Part shown: positions 15,216 through 23,677 of the stretch, one piece after another
How positions within the stretch are numbered: the stretch's first letter is position 1
Layout: every line of letters begins with the position of its first letter
Source: an uncultured Chlorobiaceae bacterium
GTDB lineage: Bacteria; Bacteroidota; Chlorobiia; Chlorobiales; Chlorobiaceae
DNA: 64,000 bases
Assembly: GCA_903994525.1 (NCBI GenBank)
Contig: CAJEXW010000009.1
Coordinates: forward strand, 1-64,000
Direction: 5' to 3'
Notes under the pieces: model-generated
What the model was told of the DNA's origin: nothing
Databases searched by the model: none
The model's input: only the letters and a program-made list of their open reading frames with translations
Translations under genes and position numbers: made by a program

Positions 15216-17045
15216 ATGGATAATAATAGATATGCAGTAAAGGCACTAGAACAAATATTTCATGAAAGAGATAAATTTATATTGATTGGCTTAACTGGAC
15301 GAACTGGTTCTGGTTGCACAACTGCTGCCACATTATTGTCGTATAACGTTAATGATTTTGATTTGCCAACGCCAAAATTGAGTTGTTTCGATAATAATGA
15401 TGAGCGAAAAGAGCGAATAATTTACAGTTATACTCAGAAACACTGGGATAAATTTACAGTTATTTCTATGAGGGATGTAATAACTTCATTTGTTTTGGAA
15501 AATGAATACTGTGAATTTGAAAGTTACATCATGAAGTCTATTCAAGTTACAAAAGACAAGATTGAAATTTCCCAAAAAATGAATAATAGACTAAAAGACC
15601 AGTATGAAATATATCACAAAGAACGAAAAGATATTAGTAATTTAGATGAATATACAAAAGACCAAATTAAAATTAAAGCTCAACGTTCGTATGACTTTTA
15701 TTATAAAGGCATTAAAAGCTTTTCTGAGGACTTAAAAAAATGCTTTGATAAGATTAATCTAAAAGATTCAGAAGACTCATTTACGTCACTCTTTCAGAAG
15801 CTTGGTAACAATATAAGGTCTTCTGGCAACGCTCTAAAGGAGAGTTACGAGAATGAAAATATTTACACCTTCGCTAAACGTCTAAACAAAATAGTAAAAG
15901 TAATTAGGGTTGTAGAAGAGAATAAAAGCTTCATTGTTATTGATGCGATTCGAAATCCATTTGAGGCGCAATACTTGCGCGAAAGATACTCTGCATTTTA
16001 TCTTATTTCTATCAATACGCCTAATTCAGATAGAATTGAGCGTCTAACAAATCTGGGCTACACAAAGGAGAAAATAGAGTCGCTTGATAATAACGAATAC
16101 CCAAAGAAGTTAAAAGGGGTGTACAAGTTTACACGACAAGATATGCAAAAATGTATAGAGTTGTCGGATATTCATATTAATAATCCTCATGATCAAGGAC
16201 AAGACTTAAACAAATTAAAAAAACAACTAGCTTGGTATGTTTCATTGATTAAACATCCGGCATTGGTCACGCCTACACCGCTTGAACGGACAATGCAAAT
16301 TGCTTACCAAGTTAAATTAAACTCTGGTTGTATTTCCAGGCAAGTTGGTGCTGTTATAACAGATCAATACTATTCTATCAAAGCCGTTGGGTGGAATAGC
16401 TCTGCTGAGGCACAAACACCGTGCTTGCTGAGAAGTTCATCTGATTTAATAAGTATTCTTGATAAGAAGGGGTTTAGCTTTTATGAGAATACGGACGAGA
16501 AATTTCGGGATCTTGTTTCCATAAATTATAAATATCTTCCTGAACACGAACATTTTTTAGGCTTTACACCTTGTTATTGCTTTAAAGATTTACAGAATAG
16601 AATAGATGGAGAAAAGAATCAGGTTCATACACGATCTTTACACGCAGAAGAAAATGCTTTTTTGCAGCTTGCAAAATATGGGGGAGTTGGAATTATTGGT
16701 GGTATTCTATTTTCGACTGCAAGCCCTTGTGAACTATGCGCTAAAAAAGCATATCAGTTAGGTATCAAAAAAATATTTTATATCGACCCATATCCTGGAA
16801 TTTCGTTAGACCATATCTTTCAAAGCGGAAAAAAGCGTCCAGTAGTGGAACTCTTTAGCGGAGCTTTGGGGCGTGCCCACCACCAACTATACACACCTAT
16901 TTTTCCCTTCAAAGATGAGCAGGAACTTTTATATGGCGATCTGATAGGCACTGAATCAATTCTTGAAGACGAAATTAAGAAGGCTGAAAAAAATCTGAAA
17001 GAGAAAAGAGATGAGCTTGATAAAGTCAAAAAAAATATTAAATGA
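15216..17045 (+). CDS. AvcD-like antiviral deoxycytidylate deaminase with P-loop domain
   Basis: The 609-residue protein joins an N-terminal P-loop domain to a C-terminal deoxycytidylate-deaminase domain. The P-loop reads GRTGSGCT at residues 28-35, with Cys34 in place of the usual Lys. The deaminase zinc site is H476-A-E478 and P-C505-x2-C508, so catalytic residues are complete. This two-domain layout is that of AvcD / dCTP-deaminase phage-defence proteins, which on phage-induced shut-off convert deoxycytidine nucleotides to uridine forms and starve replication. It starts 61 bp after hsdS with AGGGTGAT ahead of the ATG, is A+T-rich, and overlaps the next gene by ATGA. The known AvcI inhibitory RNA would have almost no room upstream. 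Standard dCMP deaminases are far shorter and lack the P-loop domain. Confidence 0.85.
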   Translation: MDNNRYAVKALEQIFHERDKFILIGLTGRTGSGCTTAATLLSYNVNDFDLPTPKLSCFDNNDERKERIIYSYTQKHWDKFTVISMRDVITSFVLENEYCEFESYIMKSIQVTKDKIEISQKMNNRLKDQYEIYHKERKDISNLDEYTKDQIKIKAQRSYDFYYKGIKSFSEDLKKCFDKINLKDSEDSFTSLFQKLGNNIRSSGNALKESYENENIYTFAKRLNKIVKVIRVVEENKSFIVIDAIRNPFEAQYLRERYSAFYLISINTPNSDRIERLTNLGYTKEKIESLDNNEYPKKLKGVYKFTRQDMQKCIELSDIHINNPHDQGQDLNKLKKQLAWYVSLIKHPALVTPTPLERTMQIAYQVKLNSGCISRQVGAVITDQYYSIKAVGWNSSAEAQTPCLLRSSSDLISILDKKGFSFYENTDEKFRDLVSINYKYLPEHEHFLGFTPCYCFKDLQNRIDGEKNQVHTRSLHAEENAFLQLAKYGGVGIIGGILFSTASPCELCAKKAYQLGIKKIFYIDPYPGISLDHIFQSGKKRPVVELFSGALGRAHHQLYTPIFPFKDEQELLYGDLIGTESILEDEIKKAEKNLKEKRDELDKVKKNIK

Positions 17046-17962
17046 AGAAGAATTTATTGACCTTGGTAGGTACACTTCCAAATGAAAGTGGTTTTAAAAA
17101 AAGAATACGATTTCATCAGGGTTGGTGGAGGACGTTTGTTCTTGCTGAAGATGAAGGGAATAACCCTGTTCTAAAGAAAGAAAAAGTTTGTAATACAATT
17201 TTAAATGGAGACATAAACAAAAAGAATTTTTTATCTAAAAGTATCTTGGCTGTTGTCGAACAGACAATTGAGGATAGAAAACAAGCGGGTTCTGGTATTA
17301 TAGAGGAACAGCGTCTGTATAATAATCTTCTATCCAGTCAACCGCTTTGTTTTAATTTTTTTGGAGAACTAAAAGCGGATAAGTGTCTTGCATTAAAAAT
17401 ATTGCAGCAGTATTGGCCTGAGTTAACTGAAGTTACCAATGTTATTTTTGAATATGCTCCTCAACAAAACTACACCAAGGATAATTCAGCGTTTGATGTT
17501 TCTTTTGAGGTAATGTCTGGCAAAAAAAGCGGTTTTATAGGTCTTGAGTGCAAGTACACAGATACTTTTTCTTCTACCGAGTACAAAAAACCTGAGTATG
17601 AAAGTATTTTTGAAAAAGGTCAAAAGAGTTCATTTATAGCAACTTATGACGAGTTTACGTCACCTAAATACAACCAGCTTTTTCGTAATCAGCTAATTGC
17701 TGAAGCACTGCTTCAAAATGCTTGCTATCAATTTTTGTATACGGGTCTATTCTGTCATCAAGATGATAATAGTGCATTACAAACTGGAACAGAATTTCAG
17801 GGTATGCTGAAAAATGGGGAACAGAAATTCAAGGTCATTACATATCGTGATTTTATTGAAAAAGTACAAAAGCTGGATATAAGCTGGGAACAGCGGGAGT
17901 TGAGTATGATGCTTTGGGCAAGGTATTGTGGTTTGCAGTTAAGTGATAATGTGTATAAATAA
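17042..17962 (+). CDS. PD-(D/E)XK nuclease-like protein coupled to the AvcD-like gene
   Basis: The 306-residue protein has a restriction-endonuclease-like fold signature: FDVSFEV with D152, a beta turn, then GLECKY with E169-x-K171. It recalls PGN_0703-type putative restriction endonucleases, but I cannot assign a family with certainty. It starts inside the stop of the AvcD-like gene (ATGA overlap), so both are made together, and it shares the low G+C content. No zinc finger, helicase or membrane segment is visible. It may be a nuclease effector, a sensor or a regulator of the deaminase; the context supports a joint defence role, which is inference. Confidence 0.6.
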   Translation: MKKNLLTLVGTLPNESGFKKRIRFHQGWWRTFVLAEDEGNNPVLKKEKVCNTILNGDINKKNFLSKSILAVVEQTIEDRKQAGSGIIEEQRLYNNLLSSQPLCFNFFGELKADKCLALKILQQYWPELTEVTNVIFEYAPQQNYTKDNSAFDVSFEVMSGKKSGFIGLECKYTDTFSSTEYKKPEYESIFEKGQKSSFIATYDEFTSPKYNQLFRNQLIAEALLQNACYQFLYTGLFCHQDDNSALQTGTEFQGMLKNGEQKFKVITYRDFIEKVQKLDISWEQRELSMMLWARYCGLQLSDNVYK

Positions 17963-18337
17963 TATTGTAATGCGGCAATTCAATCTGAAGTAAGCAATAA
18001 AAGTTTTCTGGAAGAAGTGATTAAGTTTTTTCTTGGACGTATCCGTACTAAGCGCAAGCGTCACCTTTTGCGATTATTGGTTCAAGATGAAGGTCAGGGT
18101 ACTGGATGAAAATGAAGGCTTCAGATAAGAAAATGCGAAAAACAAATCGCATCCTCAAAGCCAATAAGAGAGAGCACGTTGGAAGGTGAGGGTAAGTGTG
18201 TGAGTGTGAGTGTGAGTTAATCTGACGGGTATGTCCTGTTATTTGATAACTATCATCGGATTTATACCTTACTCAAGAGTAAAAATAAAAATCATGGCTG
18301 ATGATATTTTGCCACAAAAACTTAACTAATACAGGTT
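17963..18337. other. Non-coding junction with decayed gene fragments
   Basis: About 375 bases hold no intact gene. They contain a Bro-N fragment (annotated separately) and a short GTGTGAGTGTGAGTGTGAG tandem run at about 18197-18216. No promoter for the following DUF4160 gene is obvious. Confidence 0.5.
18072..18150 (+). pseudogene. Remnant of a Bro-N/antirepressor-type gene, fragment 1
   Basis: The bases GATTATTGGTTCAAGATGAA, then AGGTCAGGGTA and, after a deletion, AAATGAAGGCT, match the better preserved copy at 19980-20090 piece by piece. No open frame remains. It shows that this gene type was present several times here and has decayed by internal deletion. Confidence 0.6.
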
Positions 18338-18586
18338 ATGCCGGAGATATCACGATTTCTTGGGATTATCATTTCAATGTATTTCGATGAACACAACCCA
18401 CCTCATTTTCATGTGCAGTATAATGACTATCGGGCATCAATGGACATCAGGAATTTGAATATCACAGTTGGTTCTCTTCCTGCGAAAGTTCGTGGTCTTG
18501 TGGAAGAATGGGCAGAATTGCATAGTGATGAACTTTTGATGATGTGGGAAACAAAGGATTTTCATCGGATTCAACCGCTTGTGTAA
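18338..18586 (+). CDS. DUF4160 family protein
   Basis: The 82-residue protein carries the DUF4160 hallmarks: an N-terminal MPEISRFLGI, the string HNPPHFHVQY, and the C-terminal WAELHSDELL. DUF4160 genes are regularly followed by a DUF2442 gene, as here (14 bp gap), and the pair is commonly discussed as a toxin-antitoxin-like module; no activity has been established that I know of. It is intact in length. Confidence 0.8.
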   Translation: MPEISRFLGIIISMYFDEHNPPHFHVQYNDYRASMDIRNLNITVGSLPAKVRGLVEEWAELHSDELLMMWETKDFHRIQPLV

Positions 18587-18600
18587 CGGAGGACTTTATT

Positions 18601-18870
18601 ATGGAATGTATTTCAATTATAGAGGCAAAGTATGTCAAGGATTATCAGATATTTCTGACATTCAATACTGGTGAAACCGGCGAGGTTGATCTACGCGATC
18701 TTGTCTATAAATATCCAATAGCGGAGCCATTACGGAACCCGGAAGCTTTTTCACATTTTTATCTTGATTCTTGGCCTACTCTTGCATGGGATTGCGGTTT
18801 TGATGTTGACCCTGAGTCACTGTATTTCAGGGCAACCGGCAAGTTGCTGTGGGAGACGAAAGCATCCTGA
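18601..18870 (+). CDS. DUF2442 family protein
   Basis: The 89-residue protein starts at the ATG at 18601 (MECISIIEAKYV), with CGGAGG a few bases upstream. It has the DUF2442 strings GEVDLRDLV, AFSHFYLD and WDCGFDVDPE. It pairs with the DUF4160 gene just upstream as a probable two-gene module. A frameshifted near-identical copy lies at 23243-23513. Confidence 0.82.
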   Translation: MECISIIEAKYVKDYQIFLTFNTGETGEVDLRDLVYKYPIAEPLRNPEAFSHFYLDSWPTLAWDCGFDVDPESLYFRATGKLLWETKAS

Positions 18871-18903
18871 TAAAACGCCATTCAATGATGTAGGCTTGAG
18901 GTA

Positions 18904-19518
18904 TCAAATCTCTGACTCCACTTTGGTATTAATATATATTTGCCAGCGCTTACTAAACACTGTGCCTTTGATGGTGACTGATGGTAGCAGTGGTGAGCGT
19001 ACAGGTTTTTTGGCGTTGATATACTCTGACAAAGGCTGCCATATTTCCTCAGATCCAACAGATTCCAATAAATATCCCAGTCGCTGCACCCAGGTTATTG
19101 GCGACAGTTCAGCAACCGTCACTAACTTTTTGGGATCAATGACTTCGACCAGTTCCGACAGCACGGTGGCAACATTATCCAGCCATCCACAGTGCCTGTA
19201 ATATCCTGCAAGATCAAAGGCGGTCGCTTCTGGTGTTGAGAGCTTCAGAATGCCGGATACCGTATTGCGTGGTTGAGTTGGAATAGCCTCAATATTACCT
19301 CTGACGATGAAGTTGACCTCAACTTTGCCGGAGATAATGGTTCTTCGCGGTTTGGCTACCATAACCTGAAAAACTTGGGGGCGATGATGAGCTGCACCGT
19401 GGTACTCCGCAGCACTCAAAAGCCCGACATAGTAATATTCCCCCAGGTAGTTCATCAAATCAGGGATGAACTGCTCTGCCGGGCGGTATCTTATGTCGGT
19501 TAATTCTTCGACTAGGAC
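18904..19518 (-). pseudogene. AbiEi-type antitoxin, N-terminally truncated
   Basis: Reading leftwards, the frame encodes RPAEQFIPDLMNYLG, YYVGLLSAAEYHGAAHHRPQ and ends KRWQIYINTKVE, the conserved central and C-terminal parts of AbiEi family antitoxins (type IV toxin-antitoxin, paired with the AbiEii nucleotidyltransferase). The winged-helix start of about 65 residues is missing: the frame opens at a stop near 19519 without a start codon. The C-terminal 184 residues could start at an internal ATG (19458), but would lack DNA binding. No intact AbiEii is nearby; a possible AbiEii fragment lies at 25.2 kb. Confidence 0.65.
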
Positions 19519-19846
19519 GGCTTAATGTCTGTGTAAATAGTGTATATTTGGTGCTGAATTATGTGCTCTCGTTTATTATTGACATTCTCGCTGCAAAATA
19601 TGTTGATGGTAAAGAGTCGGTCAATGTATTTCGCATGATCATCAGTGTGCCGGAATTCAGCGCAAAACAAGAGGAGACGGCTGAAGTTGCAAAAGCCGTG
19701 GTGTATGACGTGGTGCATGACACCAGATTGACTGAAACGATGAAGGAAATTATAGGGCTACTGATGAGCAATACCGTCTGTTTGAGAAGGGCATGCACTT
19801 GATGGATTGGATTTGAATTCAAAACTGTATCAGAAGGTGGCGGATC
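19519..19846. other. Gap without supported gene
   Basis: About 330 bases between the AbiEi remnant and the Bro-N remnant. An 84-codon frame at 19548-19802 is open but has no recognised domain and no ribosome-binding site. I cannot support a gene here. Confidence 0.4.
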
Positions 19847-20185
19847 ATGACAGAAGAACAAACGCTCATTGCTTTTGAAAATGCGCCAATTCGTCGTCAC
19901 TTCGATGAGGCTACTGAAACCTGGTACTTCTCGATTGTCGATGTCATTGCCGTGTTGGGCGAAAGCGTCAACCCGCGTGATTATTGGTTCAGGATGAAGG
20001 TCAGGGTAAAAAGTGACGATGGACTTGAACTGTCGACAATTTGTCGACAGTTGAAAATGAAGGCTCCTGATGGGAAAATGAGAGCAACAGATTGTCCAAA
20101 TGTGGAAGGATTGCAGAGAATTTTTCAGTCCATCGCTTTTGACTCCTATTCGCATAAAATTACTCTAAAATTTGAATTAGTTTGA
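19847..20185 (+). pseudogene. Bro-N domain (antirepressor/DinD-like) protein, truncated
   Basis: The first 100 codons encode a Bro-N type domain: IRRHFDEATETWYFSIVDV, then PRDYWFRMKVR, LSTICRQLKM and ATDCPNVEGLQRIFQSI. Family members continue with a second half of at least 150 residues; here similarity stops at FQSI and the frame runs out after about 15 unrelated residues. Two more fragments of the same gene type lie at 18.07 and 23.55 kb. Intact relatives are phage antirepressors or damage-inducible proteins. Confidence 0.7.
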
Positions 20186-20357
20186 CCACTTTCGTAAACT
20201 TGCATTGTGGTGTTCTATCGATTGAATCCGTAGACGCCCTGGTGAGTTATCCTGTTCGATTCCCGATAGAGTTTTGCTGACACCGGGGCAAGATGTTCTG
20301 CATGTACTTGCGTAGCACTTCTGTTTTTCTCTGTAAAATATTTAAATTAAAACAGTA

Positions 20358-21260
20358 ATGCTGATAGCTGTTAACCTGCCTGAAAATTCCAGACTTTCAG
20401 CTACTTGCCGGCTTTTTTCTCAGGGGTTGATTCGTGAGCTGGCGCAGAAAGGCTCTTCAGCTCAATTTCCTAGGTTAGCCAAAGAGTCGAGTCTGCTTGA
20501 CCAGTCACAATGTGACTCTCCGCTCTGTACTTTTTTTGAAAAGGCTTTTTCATTGTTGAAAAGAAAAGCGTGCCGGAATGAATATACTTACAAGTCGGCT
20601 CTTGCACATAAAATATTGCTTGGAAAGCATTCGCTTCAAACGGCCACAATGCTTTCAGAGTTTCGGGTTGGAAGCAGTAAAGCTGATATTGCTATTTTGA
20701 ACGGAACTTCAACAGTCTACGAAATAAAATCTGAACGAGATTCTCTTGTTAGAATTCAGGATCAAGTTTCCTGGTATAGGAGTTTTTTTGCTCATGTCAA
20801 TGTAATTACGGGAGAGAATCATTTAAAGAATGTTCTTGCAGCAGTACCTGACGACGTTGGGGTATTATTGCTCACCGACAGATTTCAGATAGCAACTATA
20901 AGAAAATCTCAATACTCACCAGAAAGAATACGTCAGGAGATAATTTTTGATGCAATTCGACTCGATGAGGCAAAGAATATTTTGAAAAAATATGGTGTTG
21001 AAATACCAATTCTTCCAAACACCCTTATGTATAGCTCTTTGCGTCATAAGTTTCTTGAATTAACTCCGCATCAAGCGCATGACGGGATGGTGGAGGTTCT
21101 TGGAAATACTCGCAGTCAATCTGCAATAAGCGATATTATTAAAGCCATTCCTCATTCACTGCAGGCGATTGTATTATCCCTCCCTTTGAAAAAGAAAGAG
21201 TACTCAAGACTTCTGGATGTTATGAATATTCCAGTCATCGAAGCTTTAAAATGGACGTGA
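20358..21260 (+). CDS. sce7726 family protein (PD-(D/E)XK nuclease-like), first gene of RES cassette
   Basis: The 300-residue protein matches the sce7726 family by recognition. It has a nuclease-like core, SSKADIAIL with D110, then VYEIKSERD with E122-x-K124, followed by QDQVSWYRSFF, a layout shared with PD-(D/E)XK domains. The biochemical role is unknown. It is followed after 7 bp by the sce7725 gene and then by the RES gene, an order that looks like one functional unit. It is intact in a region where nearly all other genes are broken, which suggests recent arrival or selection. Confidence 0.75.
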   Translation: MLIAVNLPENSRLSATCRLFSQGLIRELAQKGSSAQFPRLAKESSLLDQSQCDSPLCTFFEKAFSLLKRKACRNEYTYKSALAHKILLGKHSLQTATMLSEFRVGSSKADIAILNGTSTVYEIKSERDSLVRIQDQVSWYRSFFAHVNVITGENHLKNVLAAVPDDVGVLLLTDRFQIATIRKSQYSPERIRQEIIFDAIRLDEAKNILKKYGVEIPILPNTLMYSSLRHKFLELTPHQAHDGMVEVLGNTRSQSAISDIIKAIPHSLQAIVLSLPLKKKEYSRLLDVMNIPVIEALKWT

Positions 21261-21267
21261 CACGGTT

Positions 21268-22218
21268 ATGTACTACCCCTATTTTCGAGGAAAACAAAAC
21301 GAACTGCTTACTATTCGAGAGTGTGCGCCACTTATGGTACAGCGCCAGTTTGTTCCCATTATTGAGCCAGTCAAGGAGTCTTTGGGAGGTTTAAGCAAAA
21401 CTCTTTCATCGCTCATAGATATTGGTGGGCGTGCGGTGGTTATTGTCAATCCTCGTTATGGTGATCATTCAAGAAACGGTGATGGTATTGTTGAACTGGT
21501 GAACAATGACTTTGAGCAAGAGAATATCTCCGTTGGCATTTTATTGTCTGAAAACATGTCAGCAAATGATGCCCTCAAGTATTGCAATGAGTATTCCGAA
21601 AGGCATATTACTCTGATTCATGCAGGGTTCACTGAAGCAAAAACATTGGCTAATTTACTGGGTTGGGAGGCATGTGAGATGCGACATGTTTTTTTTGAGG
21701 AAAGTTGCGGTAAACTGTACCAAAAGCATTTTAGAACAGGTGAGCGAATATTATTGCGTGATGGTTTTGAAAAACGATCGAACAGATTGCATCCTTACGT
21801 TGAGTTTTTTTCTGATATTCATGCAACATTCATGGATGAGGGAATGAATGGTTTTGGCGATTTTCTGATTGTTGGTGATGATTATTCAGAAACGGGTGGG
21901 CCAGCCTATGCCGTTGCTATTCATCTGACCTTCATTGACAGAAACAAAGATGATGGCATGTATATTCATCATTTTAAATCGAACCGTCAGGACGACCCGA
22001 CAGATCCTGCTGGTAAATTTGCAGAAGCTTTGGATAAATTAGTTAAAGAGGTGACCCGTTCAGATACTCAAATATTTCATAGTAATGCTGTTGGTGAATT
22101 TCTTAAACTGCATGAAATGAAACATTTTCCTGGTCTTGGCCCGGTTAAAAAATTATCAATGAAGCATCATATAGAGACCTTGGCAGATTACTTTATTCGG
22201 GAACATAATGTTGCATGA
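21268..22218 (+). CDS. sce7725 family (beta family) protein, second gene of RES cassette
   Basis: The 316-residue protein begins MYYPYFRGKQNELL and continues RQFVPIIEPVK, typical of the sce7725/beta-protein family. Alternating beta-alpha segments suggest a TIM-barrel-like fold. No catalytic residue can be assigned by eye. It lies 7 bp after the sce7726 gene and overlaps the RES gene by ATGA, so all three are translated together. Confidence 0.75.
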   Translation: MYYPYFRGKQNELLTIRECAPLMVQRQFVPIIEPVKESLGGLSKTLSSLIDIGGRAVVIVNPRYGDHSRNGDGIVELVNNDFEQENISVGILLSENMSANDALKYCNEYSERHITLIHAGFTEAKTLANLLGWEACEMRHVFFEESCGKLYQKHFRTGERILLRDGFEKRSNRLHPYVEFFSDIHATFMDEGMNGFGDFLIVGDDYSETGGPAYAVAIHLTFIDRNKDDGMYIHHFKSNRQDDPTDPAGKFAEALDKLVKEVTRSDTQIFHSNAVGEFLKLHEMKHFPGLGPVKKLSMKHHIETLADYFIREHNVA

Positions 22219-23240
22219 TGAAAAGTTGTTGCGCCAACTGTATCGGTGACCGAGGAATAACAAGAGCGATTATTCCAACATTATCCTCTGAAGTTGGAAA
22301 CTGTCTTTATTGCGGAACGCAGAATACTCAACTGATTCAACTATCTTTTCTTAAAAGCTATTTTGAACAACTTGCCAATATCTACATCAAGAATCAGACT
22401 GGCAAAACTCTTGTTGAGTGGTTCAAGGATGATTGGGATATGTTCTCTCATCCCACAATGGATATTGCACATTCAAAGGAACTGTTGGCTGATATTCTTG
22501 ATGATGGAGCAATAGTTCGTGAAAATTTTATTCCTTCTGACGATTGTCTTTCAGATGGACTTGAGCGCTGGGAGAAACTTCGCAGTGAGTTGATGTATGA
22601 AAACAGATTCTTTCCTCAAACCGAAATCGACGCAGAGAGGTTACATGGTCTGTTGTCTCATTTGCTGCTTGGATCTGATGAACTCAATGAAATATGGTAT
22701 AGAGCCCGTCTTCAAACTATGACAGAGCCCTTTTTGCCTGATGACATGGGGGCTCCACCGAAACATCTTGCATCGCAAGGCCGGGCAAATCCTGCCGGAA
22801 TTCCATATTTGTATCTTGCCTCCACTGTTACGACAGCGATTTCGGAACTTCGCCCGCATACGGGTGATTTTGCAAGTGTGGCTGATTATTGTATGTCGAA
22901 GAATTTGAAAATCATCGATTTGCGTTTTCCCCGCAAAACTGTTTCACCATTCTTGTTGAGCGATGAAAGGGAAGTTGCTTTGCTCAGAGGAGATATCAGC
23001 TTTTTAGAACAGCTTGGAGATGAATTGACACGACCGGTACTCCCACTGGTAGCAGCTATTGACTACATTCCAAGTCAATATATTTGTGAATTCATCAAAA
23101 AGTGCGGCTACCATGGCGTGATCTATAAAAGCTCAGTAGGAGATGGAATAAACCTTGCCGTTTTTGACCCAAATATTGCATCAGCGCTGAATGTTGCTCG
23201 ATATAAAGTATCTCGTGTATCTGTAGAAGTTTCACAATAA
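22215..23240 (+). CDS. RES-domain protein with N-terminal zinc ribbon, third gene of cassette
   Basis: The 341-residue protein has an N-terminal Cys pair motif (C6-x2-C9 and C30-x2-C33) followed by a helical region of the HEPN/RES-N type, then a C-terminal RES domain. The three name-giving residues are visible: R163 in WYRARL, E211 in AISELRP and S306/S307 in YKSSVGDG. RES toxins of simple TA pairs (Xre-RES) degrade NAD+; that this longer form does the same is inference. No Xre-type antitoxin is adjacent, so control may come from the two partner genes. Two ATGs (22215, 22218) are possible starts. Confidence 0.78.
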   Translation: MMKSCCANCIGDRGITRAIIPTLSSEVGNCLYCGTQNTQLIQLSFLKSYFEQLANIYIKNQTGKTLVEWFKDDWDMFSHPTMDIAHSKELLADILDDGAIVRENFIPSDDCLSDGLERWEKLRSELMYENRFFPQTEIDAERLHGLLSHLLLGSDELNEIWYRARLQTMTEPFLPDDMGAPPKHLASQGRANPAGIPYLYLASTVTTAISELRPHTGDFASVADYCMSKNLKIIDLRFPRKTVSPFLLSDEREVALLRGDISFLEQLGDELTRPVLPLVAAIDYIPSQYICEFIKKCGYHGVIYKSSVGDGINLAVFDPNIASALNVARYKVSRVSVEVSQ

Positions 23241-23242
23241 CA

Positions 23243-23513
23243 ATGGAATGTATTTCAATTATAGAGGCAAGGTATGTCAAGGATTATCAGATATTTCTGA
23301 AAGTTCAATACTGATGAAACTGGCGAGGTGGATCTTCGCGATCTTGTCTATAAATATTCAATAGCGGAGCCATTACGGAACCCTGAAGCTTTTTCACATT
23401 TTTATCTTGATTCCTGGCCTACTCTTGCATGGGATTGCGGTTTTGATGTTGATCCTGAGTCACTGTATTTCAGGGCAACTGGCAAGCCGCTGTGGGAGAC
23501 GAAAGCGTCCTGA
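23243..23513 (+). pseudogene. DUF2442 copy with frameshift
   Basis: This is nearly identical base by base to 18601-18870, but has one extra base near 23299 (TCTGAAAGTTC where the intact copy has TCTGACATTC). The frame is lost after about 18 codons and only the C-terminal 61 codons stay open. The similarity continues about 30 bases past the stop in both copies. It lies immediately after the RES gene and has no DUF4160 partner. Confidence 0.85.
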
Positions 23514-23524
23514 TAAAACGCCAT

Positions 23525-23665
23525 TCCATGACGAAGGCTCAGCCTTGAGTTGTCGACAATTTATCGACAACTGAAATTGAAATTTTCAGATGGGAAAAAA
23601 TATGCTACAGATTGCGCAAATGTGGAAGGATTGCTGCGGATTTTTCAGTCCGCTTTTAGGATAAT
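23525..23665 (+). pseudogene. Bro-N remnant, fragment 3
   Basis: The frame encodes LSTIYRQLKLKFSDGK and ATDCANVEGLLRIFQS, parallel to the copy at 20029-20133, with no start and no second half. It follows the broken DUF2442 copy. Confidence 0.75.
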
Positions 23666-23677
23666 TTTGTTGTGTGT

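Noticed and set aside
19548-19802. 84-codon plus-strand ORF as a gene
   Set aside because: No ribosome-binding site, no recognised domain and no conserved pattern; it lies among decayed fragments.
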